DNA from: Ganaspis brasiliensis
Lineage: Eukaryota > Arthropoda > Insecta > Hymenoptera > Figitidae
Reading direction: 5' to 3'
NCBI GenBank assembly: GCA_037103525.1
Contig: JAZKLR010000222.1
Span: 1,612,001-1,676,000, forward strand
DNA length: 64,000 bases
The notes under the pieces were generated by a model that saw only the letters and a list, made by a program, of their open reading frames with translations, searched no databases and was not told the origin of the DNA. This document shows, one piece after another, positions 1 through 12,769 of the stretch (its first letter is position 1; every line of letters starts with the position of its first letter). The translations under genes and the position numbers were made by a program.

Positions 1-1514
1 GATTTTAGGATAGATAAAGGATACATCGCGACCGTTATTTCCGATTCTACGGAAAATCGTACCGGATATTCAACTGGCGATATCTTAGGATTTTCCTGCG
101 AACCAGGATTCAAATTCCTCGGAAATCATAACCTCGTCGCAGAATTTAAACTACAATGTTCCGGCACTGGTTCCTGGACAGGACACGTTCCAAATTGTGT
201 TCCCCTGAAATGTCCCTTCCCAAAATCTCCCCAAGGCGGGCAAATCTTTCTCCATTTAAAAAATAACACAATCTTGGAAATTCCGGAAAATAATACGTCT
301 GAGAAATTCAGGGAATTTTTCACTCCTGGCGCTCGACTTTCGTTAAAATGCGAAAAAGGCTTTAAAAATGTTGGAGATACTTTTCGAATTTGTACATTAA
401 ACGAGACTTGGACGAATGAAGGGACTTTTTGTCAAATTGTCAGTTGTTCTTTTCAGTCCCATCCAATTGTGCAATTACTGGAAAATTTTTCATCAAAAGT
501 GGACAATTGGCAAAACAAGAGAAACATCAAAGGAGATTTTAGCAATTTTGATGTTTTCGTAGAGGGAAATTTTTATGGGGACGAAACTATTTTCTCCTGT
601 AGAAATAAAACAGTTTTTAGACAAAGTTCTGGATTTTCGGAAATTAGGTGGAAATGTACGGAAAACGGTCGATGGAATTTTGAAAATCGAGAAATTGAAG
701 AAGAGAGAATTACCAGTTTGATTTTAGAAAATGGAATAAATGTTTGTGAGTCGATAAGATGTCCTAAGCCAAAGGTAAATTTTTTTTATTAAGCCTAGCT
801 TTAAACTAGTTTAAAAATATATTTAACATTTAATTTCTCAGATTCCAGACAATGGCTACATCGTCAATGACAATCCGGAAGAATCGGAGAAATATTTCGA
901 AATCGACGACACTTTAAATTTCAAATGTCGTCATGGTTTTTTAATCGATGGCCCAGAAACTTCCCAGTGTCACTTTAATGGCTCCTGGTCCAAAATTCCC
1001 AACTGCAAATGTAAGAATAATTAAAAAATTACTTTTTGTAAAATTTTGCAATTTGAATTCTTTTTATAATTTTACAGCCGTCGTCTGTGAAAAACCAATT
1101 CTACCACCTCATGCAGAACAAAAATACGCTAATTTCTATCAAACTGAATACATTTTTGGAAATATGGTAATTTTTCAATGTATCCCTGGATACAGAATTA
1201 TTGGCCAAGGAACAATTAGATGTCTCTCTAGCGGTAAATGGTCAAAAGTACGAGGACAGTGTGCTAGTAAGTTTAAAATTAAGAAATTCATCGTATACAA
1301 TTTTTACATTTTTATGAAAGAGAAAAATTAATTTTCATTTATTTCAGAAGTTTCCTGCGGAAAACCGGAAATTTCGCCTGGAAGCACACTCAAAGGCGAT
1401 TCGTATTTTTTTGAAGATAAAGTTTTTTTTATTTGTCCCGACGGAAAAAGGAACGGATCGATTATTTGCAAAAATGACGGTAAATGGAGTGGGGCGGCAA
1501 AATGTTATGAATAA
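1..1514 (+). CDS. Sushi/CCP-domain secreted protein, 3' part (5' end outside window)
   Basis: Frame 1 is open from base 1. I join exons <1-774, 842-1010, 1078-1266 and 1348-1514 using donors AAG|GTAAAT, AAT|GTAAGA and CTA|GTAAGT and acceptors CTCAG, TACAG and TTCAG; phases agree. The product is about six complement control protein (sushi) modules in a row, each with four cysteines and the terminal G-x-W-x-P-x-C pattern (for example GSWTGHVPNC, GSWSKIPNC, GKWSGAAKC). One module in the first exon carries a long insertion between its cysteines and is divergent. There is no transmembrane segment or GPI-like tail after the last module, which ends CYE-stop, so the visible part looks extracellular or secreted. 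Sushi modules bind proteins or glycans in complement-like and synaptic matrix proteins. It could be related to Hikaru genki-type proteins, but I cannot assign it. AATAAA signals occur at the stop and at 1536-1541. Confidence 0.85.
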
Positions 1515-4500
1515 AAAAAATTGGTTTGAAAATATAATAAAGAAAATAATTACTTTTAGATGAGAAGTCGATTTGAATTTTAATTTTAATCTAAAGTCTG
1601 TGAAGGAGAGAGAAATGGACGGACGGACGGACTTATTATAAAAATTGAAAAAATTAAAAAGTCTACAAACAAAAAAGAAAAATTACCTACTTAAATTATA
1701 TAAAATGCAGAAAATTCTAAAAAAGTTAAATAATTATAATAACAGTCGTAAATTATTTTAAAACAGTTTAAGATCAGCTCTAAAAAATTTGTAATATTTC
1801 GAAATTTTTACAATTAAGGTGGCGAACAATTATTTTTAATTTCCCGGATAGTTAACTATACAATTTTTCCGGATTTGTTGGCTTAATTTGATTTTAATTT
1901 AATATAAATATTTTATATATTAAATTTAATTAATTGACCGCTTAATGAATACTAAAAGGTTTTAATGAAACATTAAGATTAGTTTAAAAAAAAAACAACA
2001 AAAATAAAACCAGAAAATTATTTAAAATTTTTAAAACATCAAAAATAGTATAAATACCAGAAAAAATCAAGAAATTTCTAAAATTATGTTTAAAGAAACA
2101 CATGTTAAAGGAAATTAAAATCCGTGTAAAACCTTTACAATTTTACGAATCAGAAAAAATTTTTGAACAAATTGTTTCCAAAATTAAGGAAAAGAACCAG
2201 AAACAAATTTTTTAAATATTAAAAAGTTGAAAAAAAGAAAATTAAAAATTTTTGAAAAAGGGGAAAATATTTTCAAGAAATAGGAGAAGGATGATAAAAT
2301 AAAAAATGTATTATAAGATAAAATTTACGAAAAATAGAAAAAAGAACGAGAGTCTTTAAAAAATTATAAAAATTAATAAATTATGAGAAAACACAGAAAA
2401 AGATACCAAATAAATATTTCAAAAAAGTGACAAATTTAAAACAAAAATTAATGAATTTATTATAAGTTCAAAAAGTGGTAAAATTATGAATGAACGAATT
2501 AAATAGAAAGGAAATAATTGAAATTTAAGACGAAGTTTAAAAATTTTAAGGAATAAAAAACTAATAACTTGAAATAAAAATAATAGGTACAACAATATTT
2601 TACAAAATAGGAAAAATTTTTTTGAACAAATTTAATAAGCTGTGAAAAAATTTAAAAAGAAAGATAAAAAAATAAAAATTGTGGAAAATAGACTAAAAAA
2701 TGTAAAAAACAGTATGAATAAAATAAGGAATTGTAAAAAAAAAAAAAAATTTTAAATTTAGAAAGAAATAACGAATTCTTTTGAAAATAATAATTTTTAG
2801 AAAATTAACAACTCAAAAAGTTGATTGGTTTAAAAATAATTCCAACAATAACATTTAAAAAAAAAACATAAAATCTAGAAACTTGATGAAAAAGTAAATA
2901 AATTTGCAAAAAATAAACAAAGTGTAAATAATTTTTAAATTCATAAAAAATGAGTAATATTTCTCAACAAAGTTGAAAATAAATAAATTAATTAAAAAAA
3001 GAAAAAACAGTAAAAAGAAAAAAAGAAAATTAAAAATATTAAAAATTAAATATAATTAAAATATTAAAAAAAGAAAATGAAATAAGAAAATAAATTCATA
3101 AAAAATGAGTAATATTTCCCAACAAAGTATGAAACTAAATAAATTAATTAAAAAAAGAAAAAACAGTAAAAAGAAAAAAAAAAGTTAGAAAATAAAGTGA
3201 AATAAGAAAATAAATAATAAAGAAAAGAAGTTAAAGGTTTAGAGAAAAAACAACGAATTCTTTTTAAAATGACAATTTTTACGAAATTATTCCCAAAATG
3301 AAGAAAATTTAAAAATAATATGGAATCAACTTTAAAATAAGAAACTCTTGTCTAAAAACATTAGATATATTTTTTTAAACAATTCTAAAAATATCTAAAA
3401 AGTTTATTTAAGAATCAAAATGAAAAAATTTGCAAAAAATAAACAAAATGTGAAGAAATTTAAGTAGATTTACAAAAAATGAGTGAATTTAAAATAATAT
3501 AATAAAATTGAGGAAACAATTGTATCTCCCACAAAAGTATAAAAATAAATAAATTTTCCTAAATGTTTTAAAAACAAAATTATATAAAATAAGCAACAAT
3601 AAATTTGCGTGTGAAGAAGGAAATTAAAGAAAAAGTATAAAACGACAAAACATTTTTTTAAAAAATATAAAAATTGTGTGAAATATATAGTTGAAAAAAA
3701 AACAGTAAAAAGTAAATAAGAAAATAAAAAATAAAATAAGGTAATAAAAAATAAAGAAAGAAAAGTTAAAGGTTTAAAGAAAGAATAACGAATTCTTTTT
3801 TAAATGACAATTTTTAGAACATTATTCCCATAATGAAGAAAATTTAAAAATAATGTGGAAACAACTTTAATAGAAGAAGAACTTGTCTAAAACATTAAAT
3901 ATATTTTTTAAACAATTCTAAAGATACCTAAAAAGTTTATTTAAAAATCAAAGTGAAAAAATTTGAAAAAAATAACCAAAATGTGAAGAAAATTAAATAA
4001 ATTTACAAAAAATGTGTGAATCTAAAATAAAAAAATAAAATTGAGGAAACAAGTGTATCTCCCACCAAAGTATAAAAATAAATAAATTTTCCTAAATGTT
4101 TTAAAAACAAAACTCTATAAAATAAGCTAGAATAATTTGCGTATAAAGAAGAAAATTAAAGAAAAAGTATAAAACTACAAAACATTTCTTTGAAAAATAT
4201 AAAAATTGTGTAAAATGATTGAAAAAAATACAGAAAAAAGTAAATAAGAAAATAAAATTTAAAAAAAATGAAAAAAATTTAAAAATAATATGGAAATAAT
4301 TTTAAACGAAGAAAAACTTGTCTAAAACATTAGATATATTTTTTAAATATTTCTAAAAATAAAAAAAGTTATTTAAAAATCCTAGTAAAAAAATTTGAGA
4401 AGAAATAAACACAATGAGAAGAAAATTAAGTAAATTTACAAGAATGAGTGAATGTAAAAAAAATTATAAAATTGAAGAAAAAATTGTATTCACCACCAAA

Positions 4501-5930
4501 ACTATGAAAATAAATACATTATTTTACAATAGAAAAAGAAATAAAAGAAATTTTTTTTGTTATAATTAAAAAAAATCATGACAGAATAAACTATTTATTA
4601 TACGATTAAATTTACATAAAATAGAGAAAAAAAGGAAGAAACGCGTCTTTAAAAAATTATAAAAATTAGTAAATTACGAAAAAACTCTAAACAATATACC
4701 AAAATAAATAGTTTAAAAATTTGGAAATAATAAAATAAAAATTAATTTATTAAAAGAAGGAAGATGTATAATCATAAAAAATAATCTAAAAAATTAATGA
4801 AATTATATTTAATTTTTACTGTGGGAGAAATATTACTTTAAAAATTGGAAATTTTTACGTTTTTTATATGTTATTTTTTTTCATTTTTAATTACTTCAAA
4901 TAAAATTCTATCAACAAATTTGCATGCTTTCTTATAAATTTAGAGATTCAAATTTATGTTACCATTGATATTTTGTTTCATTTTTATAGAAATTAACATT
5001 TTTAATTGCATTTTATAACATGTTGCAAATTATGCTTATTAAATAAAAATTATTATTTAAAGATAAGCTAATACAAACTTTTAACAAATTGCATATAAAA
5101 ACAATATATATTAATTCTAGATTTATTTAAAATAATGCATCAATTCCAAATTATTTTTGGAATGACCCTAATATTATTCAAGAAGGTTTAATAAAATTTT
5201 GCTTTTTTACGAAAAGAAGAATAAATTTTTATTTAAAAAACAGTTTCGATAAAATTATTGAATCCCGCTTGATCGTCGATTTAATTGACAAGTATTAACG
5301 AGAAGCAGGAAAGTGTCTCACAGTGATTGCTCACAATTATTGTTAGCTATATATGCAATGATTTGTAACAATCTAGATTTGGCATGATACACATTTATAT
5401 TACACTCTGGCCATTTTGCAGAGAAAATCCCTGCCAAAGAGCACCACACAATTCTCTCTAACTATCGATGACAAAAACTGTAAACGAGAAACTCTCACAA
5501 AATTGCAACACTCGAGTTTTTAAATTATAAATAGTGATATGAGCATGTCTTACTTTCTAATTAAAAAAAAAACAAAACAAACCTAACTGTAAAAACCACT
5601 ACGAAATTCACCAGGAAGAACAATAGACAATTAATTTACAGTAAAATATTTTTTTTTCATTTGTTTTCTTGTCTTTCCCAGTAAATCTCCCGGGAAATCG
5701 GATTTTAAATTAAAAAAAAAAATTAGGCAATTGACAGTTTTTTTTTTACTGAAAACAAAAGAGAAGAGTATATATAAATAGTAATAAGATTAACTACTAG
5801 GTACTCAGTACGGATTGGAAAAATTATGTACAGAATTAAAAAGAATTATGCGATTCGTAAATTGGAATCTCACGAGAATTCCAATTGAATTAAAAAACTT
5901 TTATTTTTTAACCTAAACCTCGATTTGTGC
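1515..5930. other. Intergenic, A-rich, mostly degenerate tandem repeats
   Basis: No gene is supported. Bases 1560-4750 are strongly A-rich on the plus strand and largely tandem repeats, listed separately. Bases 4800-5260 are AT-rich without visible structure. Bases 5260-5560 have a more balanced composition and look unique; no ORF, tRNA or conserved motif was recognised there. The short palindrome AATTGGAATC...GAATTCCAATT lies near 5862-5888, just past the 3' end of MANF. Confidence 0.6.
2280..4740. repeat. Degenerate tandem array, ~0.5 kb unit
   Basis: The anchor CGAATTCTTTT appears at 2772, 3254 and 3789. A second anchor, AATTTAAAAATAAT(A/G)TGGAA, appears at 3306, 3841 and 4276. The best-matched neighbouring copies are spaced 535 bp. 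A partly duplicated block (GAGTAATATTTC(T/C)CAACAAAG) is at 2950 and 3105. The outer ends carry a diverged pair (TCTTTAAAAAATTATAAAAATTA) near 2352 and 4648, so the array may begin and end in the same unit. Confidence 0.75.
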
Positions 5931-8900
5931 TCAAAGTTCTGTTTTTCCTGAGTATTTGGGTTTAAGTTCCTCAATTCTTCGGATAAATTCTGTTTTCTCG
6001 AGGCAACCTTCGCATTGTTCATCCCAGTCATTTAAAATTTTCTTCAAGTCTCGTACCTTGAGTTTTTTTAGGTCCACTGTGTTGAGATCAATTTGTTTGT
6101 CTGGAAAATTCGATAAAAGATGTTAGTAAATTCAAATTTAATTCAATTTCAAACTAAAATTTTTATTATTTGAAAACTATTTTCAAAATTTGCCAAAGTC
6201 CGTCTAATTGTACTTTTAGGGCTGCATGTGAGTTTTTAAGTAAAAAAGTGAATAAAAAATAGTGAGTTTGATATAATATAAAAATTCAGTTAAGACCTTC
6301 AAATTTAAAGAAAATAATTCAAAAATTACAAAAATAATTAAAATCTAAAAAAAAAATGATTGAAAAATAACAAAAATAAATAACTCCAATTTGAAAAAAA
6401 ATTGTTAAATGACAAAACTAATTGAAAAATTGATTAAAAATCAAAAATAAAGACGAAAATTGAAAAGAAATAATTGAAATTTGAACAAAATAATTGAAAA
6501 GTTTTAAAAATAATTGAAGTTACAAGAAAATAATTGTAGAATAACAATAATAATTAAAATTTGAAAGAAATTAATTTGAGACTGGTGTAAAAAATTTATA
6601 TTTTGAGTATACAATAATTGAGATATTGACGAAATAATTAAAACGTGAAGAAACTAATTGAATAATAACAGAAATAATTGAAAGCTGGTTTAAAAATTAA
6701 GAATTTATAGAGAATAATTGAAAAATTAAAAAAAAAAATTTAACGGAATAATTGGAATTTGAACAAAATAATTGAAAAGATTCAAAAATAATTCAAATTA
6801 CAAGAAAATAAATAAAGAATGACAAAGATAATTAAAATTTGAAAAAAATTAATTAGAAACTGGTTTAAAAAATTAAAGTTTTAAATACAATAAATGAAAT
6901 ATTGACAAAATAATTAAATGCAAAGAAACTAATTGAGTAATGACATAAATAATTAAAAGCTGGTGTAGAAATTAAAAATTGATAAGAATTCAGACAAAAA
7001 TGAAACGAAATAATTGAAATTTGTACTAAATAATTGAAATTACAAGAGAATAATTGGAGGTCGACAAAAATAACTCTTTGAAAAAAATGTAAAATGACAA
7101 AATTAATTGAAAAATTGATTAAAATTAAAAATAAACGGAAACAAAAATTGAAACAGAATAATTGAAAAGTTTAATAAATAATTGAAATTACAAGAAAATA
7201 ATTAAAGAATATTAAAATTTGAAAAAATTAATTAGAGACTGGTTTAAAACATTTTAATTTTGAGTACAATAAATGAGATTTGGACAATAATTGAACAATA
7301 ATGAAAAGCCGGTGTAGAAATTAAAAATTTACAGAAAATAATTGAAAAATTGAAAAAAAAAAGTAAGACAAAATAGAAAAAATGAAACAAAATAATTGAA
7401 ATTACAAGAAAATAATTGAAAGTCGACAAAAACAGCTCAAATTTGAAAAAAAAAATTGGAAAAAGACGAAACTAATTGAAAAATTGATTAAAAAAAAAAA
7501 ATTCAGACAAAAATTGAAACGAAATAATTGAAGAGTTTAATAAATAATTGAAATTACAAGAAAATAAGTGAAGAATGACAAAGTTAATTAAAATTAAAAT
7601 AAAAATGAATTAAAGACTGGTTTAAAATTTTTTAAATTTTGAGAATAATATATGAGATTTTGACAAAATAATACAAATGCGAAGAAAATAATCGAAATGT
7701 GACATAAATAATTGAATCTGGTGTAAAAATTAAACTTTTTAGACACTAGTTAAAAAATTAAAAAGAATAATAGAAGTTTGAGTAAAATAATTGAAAGTCA
7801 AAGTAATTATTTGAAGTTTGAAGAAAATAATTCAAATTTATAGACAATAATTGAAAAATTGAAAAAAGGAAATAAATGAACAAAATTTAAAAAAATAAAA
7901 GGAAATAATTAAAACTTGAAGAAAATAATTAAAAAGTTTCAAAAATAACTGAAATTACAAAAAAATAATTGAAAAATGACAAAAATAATTAAAATTTGAT
8001 AAAAATGAATTTGAGACTGGTTTAAAAAGTAAAATTTTTTGAGTACAATAATTAAGATATTGACAAAATAATGAAAATACGAATCAACTAATTGAATAAT
8101 AACAGAAATAATTGAAAGCTGGTTTAAAAATTAAGAATTTATAGACAATAATTGAAAAATTGAAAAAAAATTAAGACAAAATTAAAAAAATGAAACGGAA
8201 TAATTAAAATATGAAAAAATAATTGAAATTACAAGAAAATAATTAAAAGACTAGAAAAATAACTCAAATTTAAAAAGAATTGTAAAACGACAGAAGTAAT
8301 TGAAAAATTGATTAAAAATCAAAAAATGAAGACAATATTGGAAACGAAATAATTGAAAAGTTTAGTAAATAATTAAAATTACAAGAAAATAATTAAATAA
8401 TGACAAAGATAATTTAAATTTGAAAAAATGAATTAGCGACTGGTTTAAAAAAATAAAATTTTGAGTACAATAAAAGAGATATAGACAAAATAATTAAAAT
8501 GGAAAGAAATTAATTAAATAATGACATAAATAATTGAAAGCTGGTGTAGAAATTAAAAATTTACAGAAAATGATTGGAAAATTGAAAAAATGAAACAAAA
8601 TAATAGACACTTGAACAAAATAATTGAAATTTCATGAAAATAATTAAAAGACGACAATAATAACTCAAATTTCAAAAAAGAATTGTAAAATGACAAAAAT
8701 AATTAAAAAATTGATTAAAATTAAAAAAAAATGAAAACAAAAATTGAAACCGAATCATTGAAAAGTTTAATAAATAATTGATATTACAAGAAAATATTAA
8801 AAGAATGACAAAGATAATTTAAATTTAAAAAAATGAATAAGAGACTGGTTTAAAAAAGTAAAATTTTGAGTGCAATAAATGAGATATAGACAAAATAATT

Positions 8901-11745
8901 CAAATGTGAGTAAAGTAATTAAACAACTTTTTCAAAAAAAAAAAACCAAAAAAAATAGACAAAATAATTCAAATGTGAGTAAAGTAATTAAACAATGACA
9001 TAAATAATGGAAAGCTGGTGTTGAAATTAAAAATTATAGAAAATAATTAAAAAATTGAAAAAAATGTAGGTAGACATTATTGAAAAAATGATACGGAATA
9101 ATTAGAATTTAAAAAAAAAATTAAAATTACAAGAAAATAGTTGAAAGACGACAAAAATAATTCAGATTTAAAAAAAAATTATAAAATGACAAAACTAATT
9201 GAAAAATTGATTAATAATAAGAAAATGAAGACAAATTACGAGAAAATAATTAAAGAATGACGAAGATAATTAAAATTTGAAAAAAATGAAATAGAGACTG
9301 GTTTAAAAAATTAAATTTTTAAGTATAATAAATGAGATATTGACAAAATAATTAAAATTCAAATAAAGTAATTAAATAATCTCATAAATTATTGTATGTA
9401 AGTTGGTGTAGAAATTAAAAATTTATATAAAATAATAGAAAAATTAAAAAAAAAATGAACACAACTCTGAAAAAATAAAACGAACTTATTGAAATTTAAA
9501 CAAAATAATTGAAAAGATTAAAAAAAAAATGACAAAAATAACTGAAATTTGAGTAAAAAATTTATGAGAAATGAGAAATATAATTAAAAAATGCAGTAAA
9601 AAATAAATAACTTATTATATTAATTAAAATATTGTATAAAATAATTGAAAACTGGTTTAAAAGTTAATAAATTCATGACAATAATAAAAAGATTGAAGAA
9701 AATGACATTTAAAGTAAATAATTCCAAGATGTCAAAAATATTTGAATGCCAAAAATAATTGTAATTTGAAAAAAATAATTGAGAAATGACAAAAAAATTG
9801 ATAATTTGTGTGAAAAATAAAAAAATTTGAATATAATACTTGAAAAATAGACTAAACAATTGAAGTGTCAAGAAATTAATTGAATATTGACATAAATAAT
9901 TGAAAGATGGTGTAAAAATTAAAAATTTATAGACAAAAAATTGAAAAAAAATATTAGAAGTTTCAGGAAAATAATTGAAATTTGAAGAGAATAATTTAAA
10001 AATGTCAAAAAACTTTAAACATGAAGAAAGTAATTAAAGTTTGAAGGAAATAATTAAAGAAGATATAGTAAATTAATAAATGTATGACAATAATAATAAG
10101 AATAAAGTAAATGATTAAAATTTGAAAAAAATAATTGAAAACTGATGTGAAAAATTAAAAAATTTACGACAGTAAAAAAAATATTTAATAAAATAATTGA
10201 AATTATGTAGAAAATAATTCTAAAATGTCAAGAATAATAGAAATATGAAGAAAGTAATTGGAAGATGACAAAAATACTTAAATAATGACAAAAGTAATTC
10301 AAAAATAACAAAATTAAATTATAACTTGTGTAGAGAATTTAAACATTCCTCACAATAATTTAAAGATTGAACATAATTGAAATTTTAAGTAAATAATTAA
10401 AAAATGTCGAAAATAAATGAAAGCTGGTGTAGAAATTTAAACATTCTTGACAAAAATTTAAAGATTAAAGAAAATAATTGATATTTGAAAAAATTAAATT
10501 AAAAATTGCAAAAATACTTGAAAATCTACAAAAGTACCAAAAATTTATTCAAAATAAAATTAAAAATTTGAGTCAACAAGATTTGGCGAATTCATTAATT
10601 TAATATATATTTTTTTTAATTTGCAGCTTTTGTTTAAAAAAAAATTAACCATTTTCGGAGAATATTCTTTGAAAATATATGACTATTTTTACCATATCTC
10701 AATTCGCAAATTTGAGCATCTTTTTTCTTAAGTTTTTCACAAATTTTGTCGGCTGGCATCGACCAAGAAAGGGGTTTACTTATTTCGCCCAAAATTCCAG
10801 TCGCTGATTCTGCAAGACCTCCTAGATAATAACACTGGAAAACAATAAAAAAATATTATTCTTTGAATCATATTTTTTTTTTTTTGACTGTTTTTAATTT
10901 CTGCAAGTATTTTATATTTAAAAAAAAATCTCTTCAATTCATTACTATAGAAAAACTTTAATTAATAATTGACATAATTAATTATAAATTTTGTACTATA
11001 GAAACTTACGAATCTATTTTCCTTGTTTTTCGATTTTTTACAAAAAGATTTGAAATTTTCCTCAATCGCTTTTGGCGATTTTTTGTCCTCATCGTTCAAC
11101 GTATCCGCAAATTTTTTTAAAACTCCCAAACAAACTGAAACAAATAAGATTGAAATTAATAATGGAAAAGCAATAATATTTTCAAAACAAGAAATAAAAA
11201 GAGAAATTTTAGGATATAAAAAATCATAAGAAATTGAAATTTTATTCATTTTGTTATTTTTCACAGGAAAAAATGTTAAAAAAATAGTTTTACAGTTGAG
11301 AAAATGTATATTATTGACAAAATTGCACTGATATAATATTTAAATAAATTTTAAACAAAAGACATTAAAAAAACCTTAGATATTTAAAAATAAAAAAAAT
11401 TCTTTTATCAATTTTCAAATAAACTAGTTTACACTTTTTATAACAGACAAAATATAATCATTTAAATATCTTTATATTAATTTTGAAGCAATTTCAGTTA
11501 TTTAAATTAAAAATATTTCCAATTTCTAATTTAATTACACGTTTGTAATTAATTTAATTTTGTTTATTTTTAAAAATTAATCTTATTTATTTAACGAAGA
11601 ACCAAAAAATTAAGGAAACTAAAGACAAAAGAAGAAGTAATATTTTCAAAAAATTTTAAAACTTACCTTCACATTCTCCTTCTTTTAAAGCCGAAACATT
11701 TTCAATAACTGCAATTGCAGCAATTATCAACAAAATTGTCTTCAT
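5931..11745 (-). CDS. Manf: MANF (mesencephalic astrocyte-derived neurotrophic factor / ARMET)
   Basis: Four coding exons on the minus strand: 11745-11667, 11134-11010, 10834-10693 and 6100-5931, total 516 nt for 171 aa plus stop, which is normal MANF length. All junctions are GT-AG with matching phases (1, 0, 1). Exon 1 encodes a signal peptide (MKTILLIIAAIAVIENVSA) and the start of the saposin-like domain. The family cysteines follow in order: ECEVC, FKSFCKK, RFCYYLGG, KICEKL, AQICELRY, and the C-terminal CEGC pair in the SAP-like domain. MANF is an ER-resident, secretable protein induced by the unfolded protein response and neurotrophic in flies and mammals. The last four residues, KTEL, fit the family's weak ER-retention tails. 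A minus-strand AATAAA lies about 26 nt past the stop. The sequence before the ATG (TTTTTAACAG) resembles a splice acceptor, so a 5'UTR intron is possible. Confidence 0.96.
6101..10692. repeat. Higher-order tandem array filling MANF intron 3, unit ~0.38-0.45 kb
   Basis: The anchor GAGACTGGTTTA (with variants) recurs at 6578, 6856, 7235, 7613, 8013, 8436, 8841 and 9294. Spacings are 278, 379, 378, 400, 423, 405 and 453 bp. A second anchor, GAAAGCTGGTGTAGAAATT, follows each one at an offset of about 75-130 bp. The background is made of AAATAATTGAAA-type 10-25 bp submotifs. More decayed copies continue to about 10500 (ACTGGTTTAAAAG near 9648, ACTGATGTGAAAA near 10143). On the transcribed strand the array is T-rich. 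Confidence 0.85.
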
Positions 11746-12700
11746 TTTCTGTTAAAAACGAAAAGAAAACACAATTTAAATCTTCCAATTGAAAATAAAT
11801 TTTATCTACTTTAGGAGTAAATTCTCACAATTGTTGATTTTTGTCACATACGTTAGAAAATTGGAAATAAAAGAAACAGAACATTAAACATGAAAAAAAT
11901 CAAAATAAAAAAATCAGTAATTTTGTTTGAAAATTTGTTTACGTGGAAAAGGAGCGTAAATGAAATTGTGGCAAAAGACAGGTTATATTTATTGAAATAA
12001 CACACAAACCTTTGAATAATTTACAAACTATTATAATTCACGGCTAACAATTAATTAAAGAATATTTATCACGAAGTGTTTCATATGAAATTCACTGTTT
12101 TTTTGTGGGAGTTTCACTCAAACGCAAACTTTATACACGTTGCTGTCAAAACTCCGAAATCCCAGCTGGCGGCCTCTGATTGGACAATTCCAATATTCGA
12201 ACCTGATGACATTTCGCTCGTTGATTGGTCGATTTTAGACCAACCATACAAAGCCAAATTTGGCTTTAATTTCAATTAACATCAAATTGTCCAAATAACA
12301 ACTTTTACTAAAATTCATTAACTTAATGATCGATTTTAAGAAATGATTGTATAATATTTAAAATAATGGATTTTTCTTTATTCGTTCTTTTAATACAAAA
12401 GATCATTCATATTTGGTTTTTAAAACCGAAAGTAGGATATAGGTAATTTAAATTTTGCTCTTTTTAGCAAAATCTGAATACAAAAATAAAATCGAAAGTA
12501 AATATTACAACTTTAAATCTCCCGCAAATTATTTGAACCAATCACAAGAGATTTCGTTGCTTTGAGTTGCGAAGAGGTAATATTACCACCTGGAAAACGT
12601 GATAAGAACGAGAATATAACCGGAAATATAATCGACCAAAATTCTAATCGAGAATTTATGAAAATTTAAGTTTTTTAGGTGTTAAACTTGCATTGATTAG
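11746..12700 (-). promoter_or_regulatory. Upstream region of MANF with CCAAT boxes
   Basis: This is non-coding and relatively GC-richer than its surroundings near 12120-12260. ATTGG motifs (CCAAT on the gene strand) are at 12179-12183 and 12224-12228, and plus-strand CCAAT is near 12190 and 12537. The 12179 CCAAT is followed at the ERSE spacing of nine bases by CCAGC. The ER-stress element consensus is CCAAT-N9-CCACG, so the last two bases differ. The promoter assignment rests on position only. Confidence 0.35.
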
Positions 12701-12769
12701 TTTAATTAATACACGTCTCAAATATACTAAATTTGAAGTGATTTGAAAATTTCTGAAATTTCTAATAAT

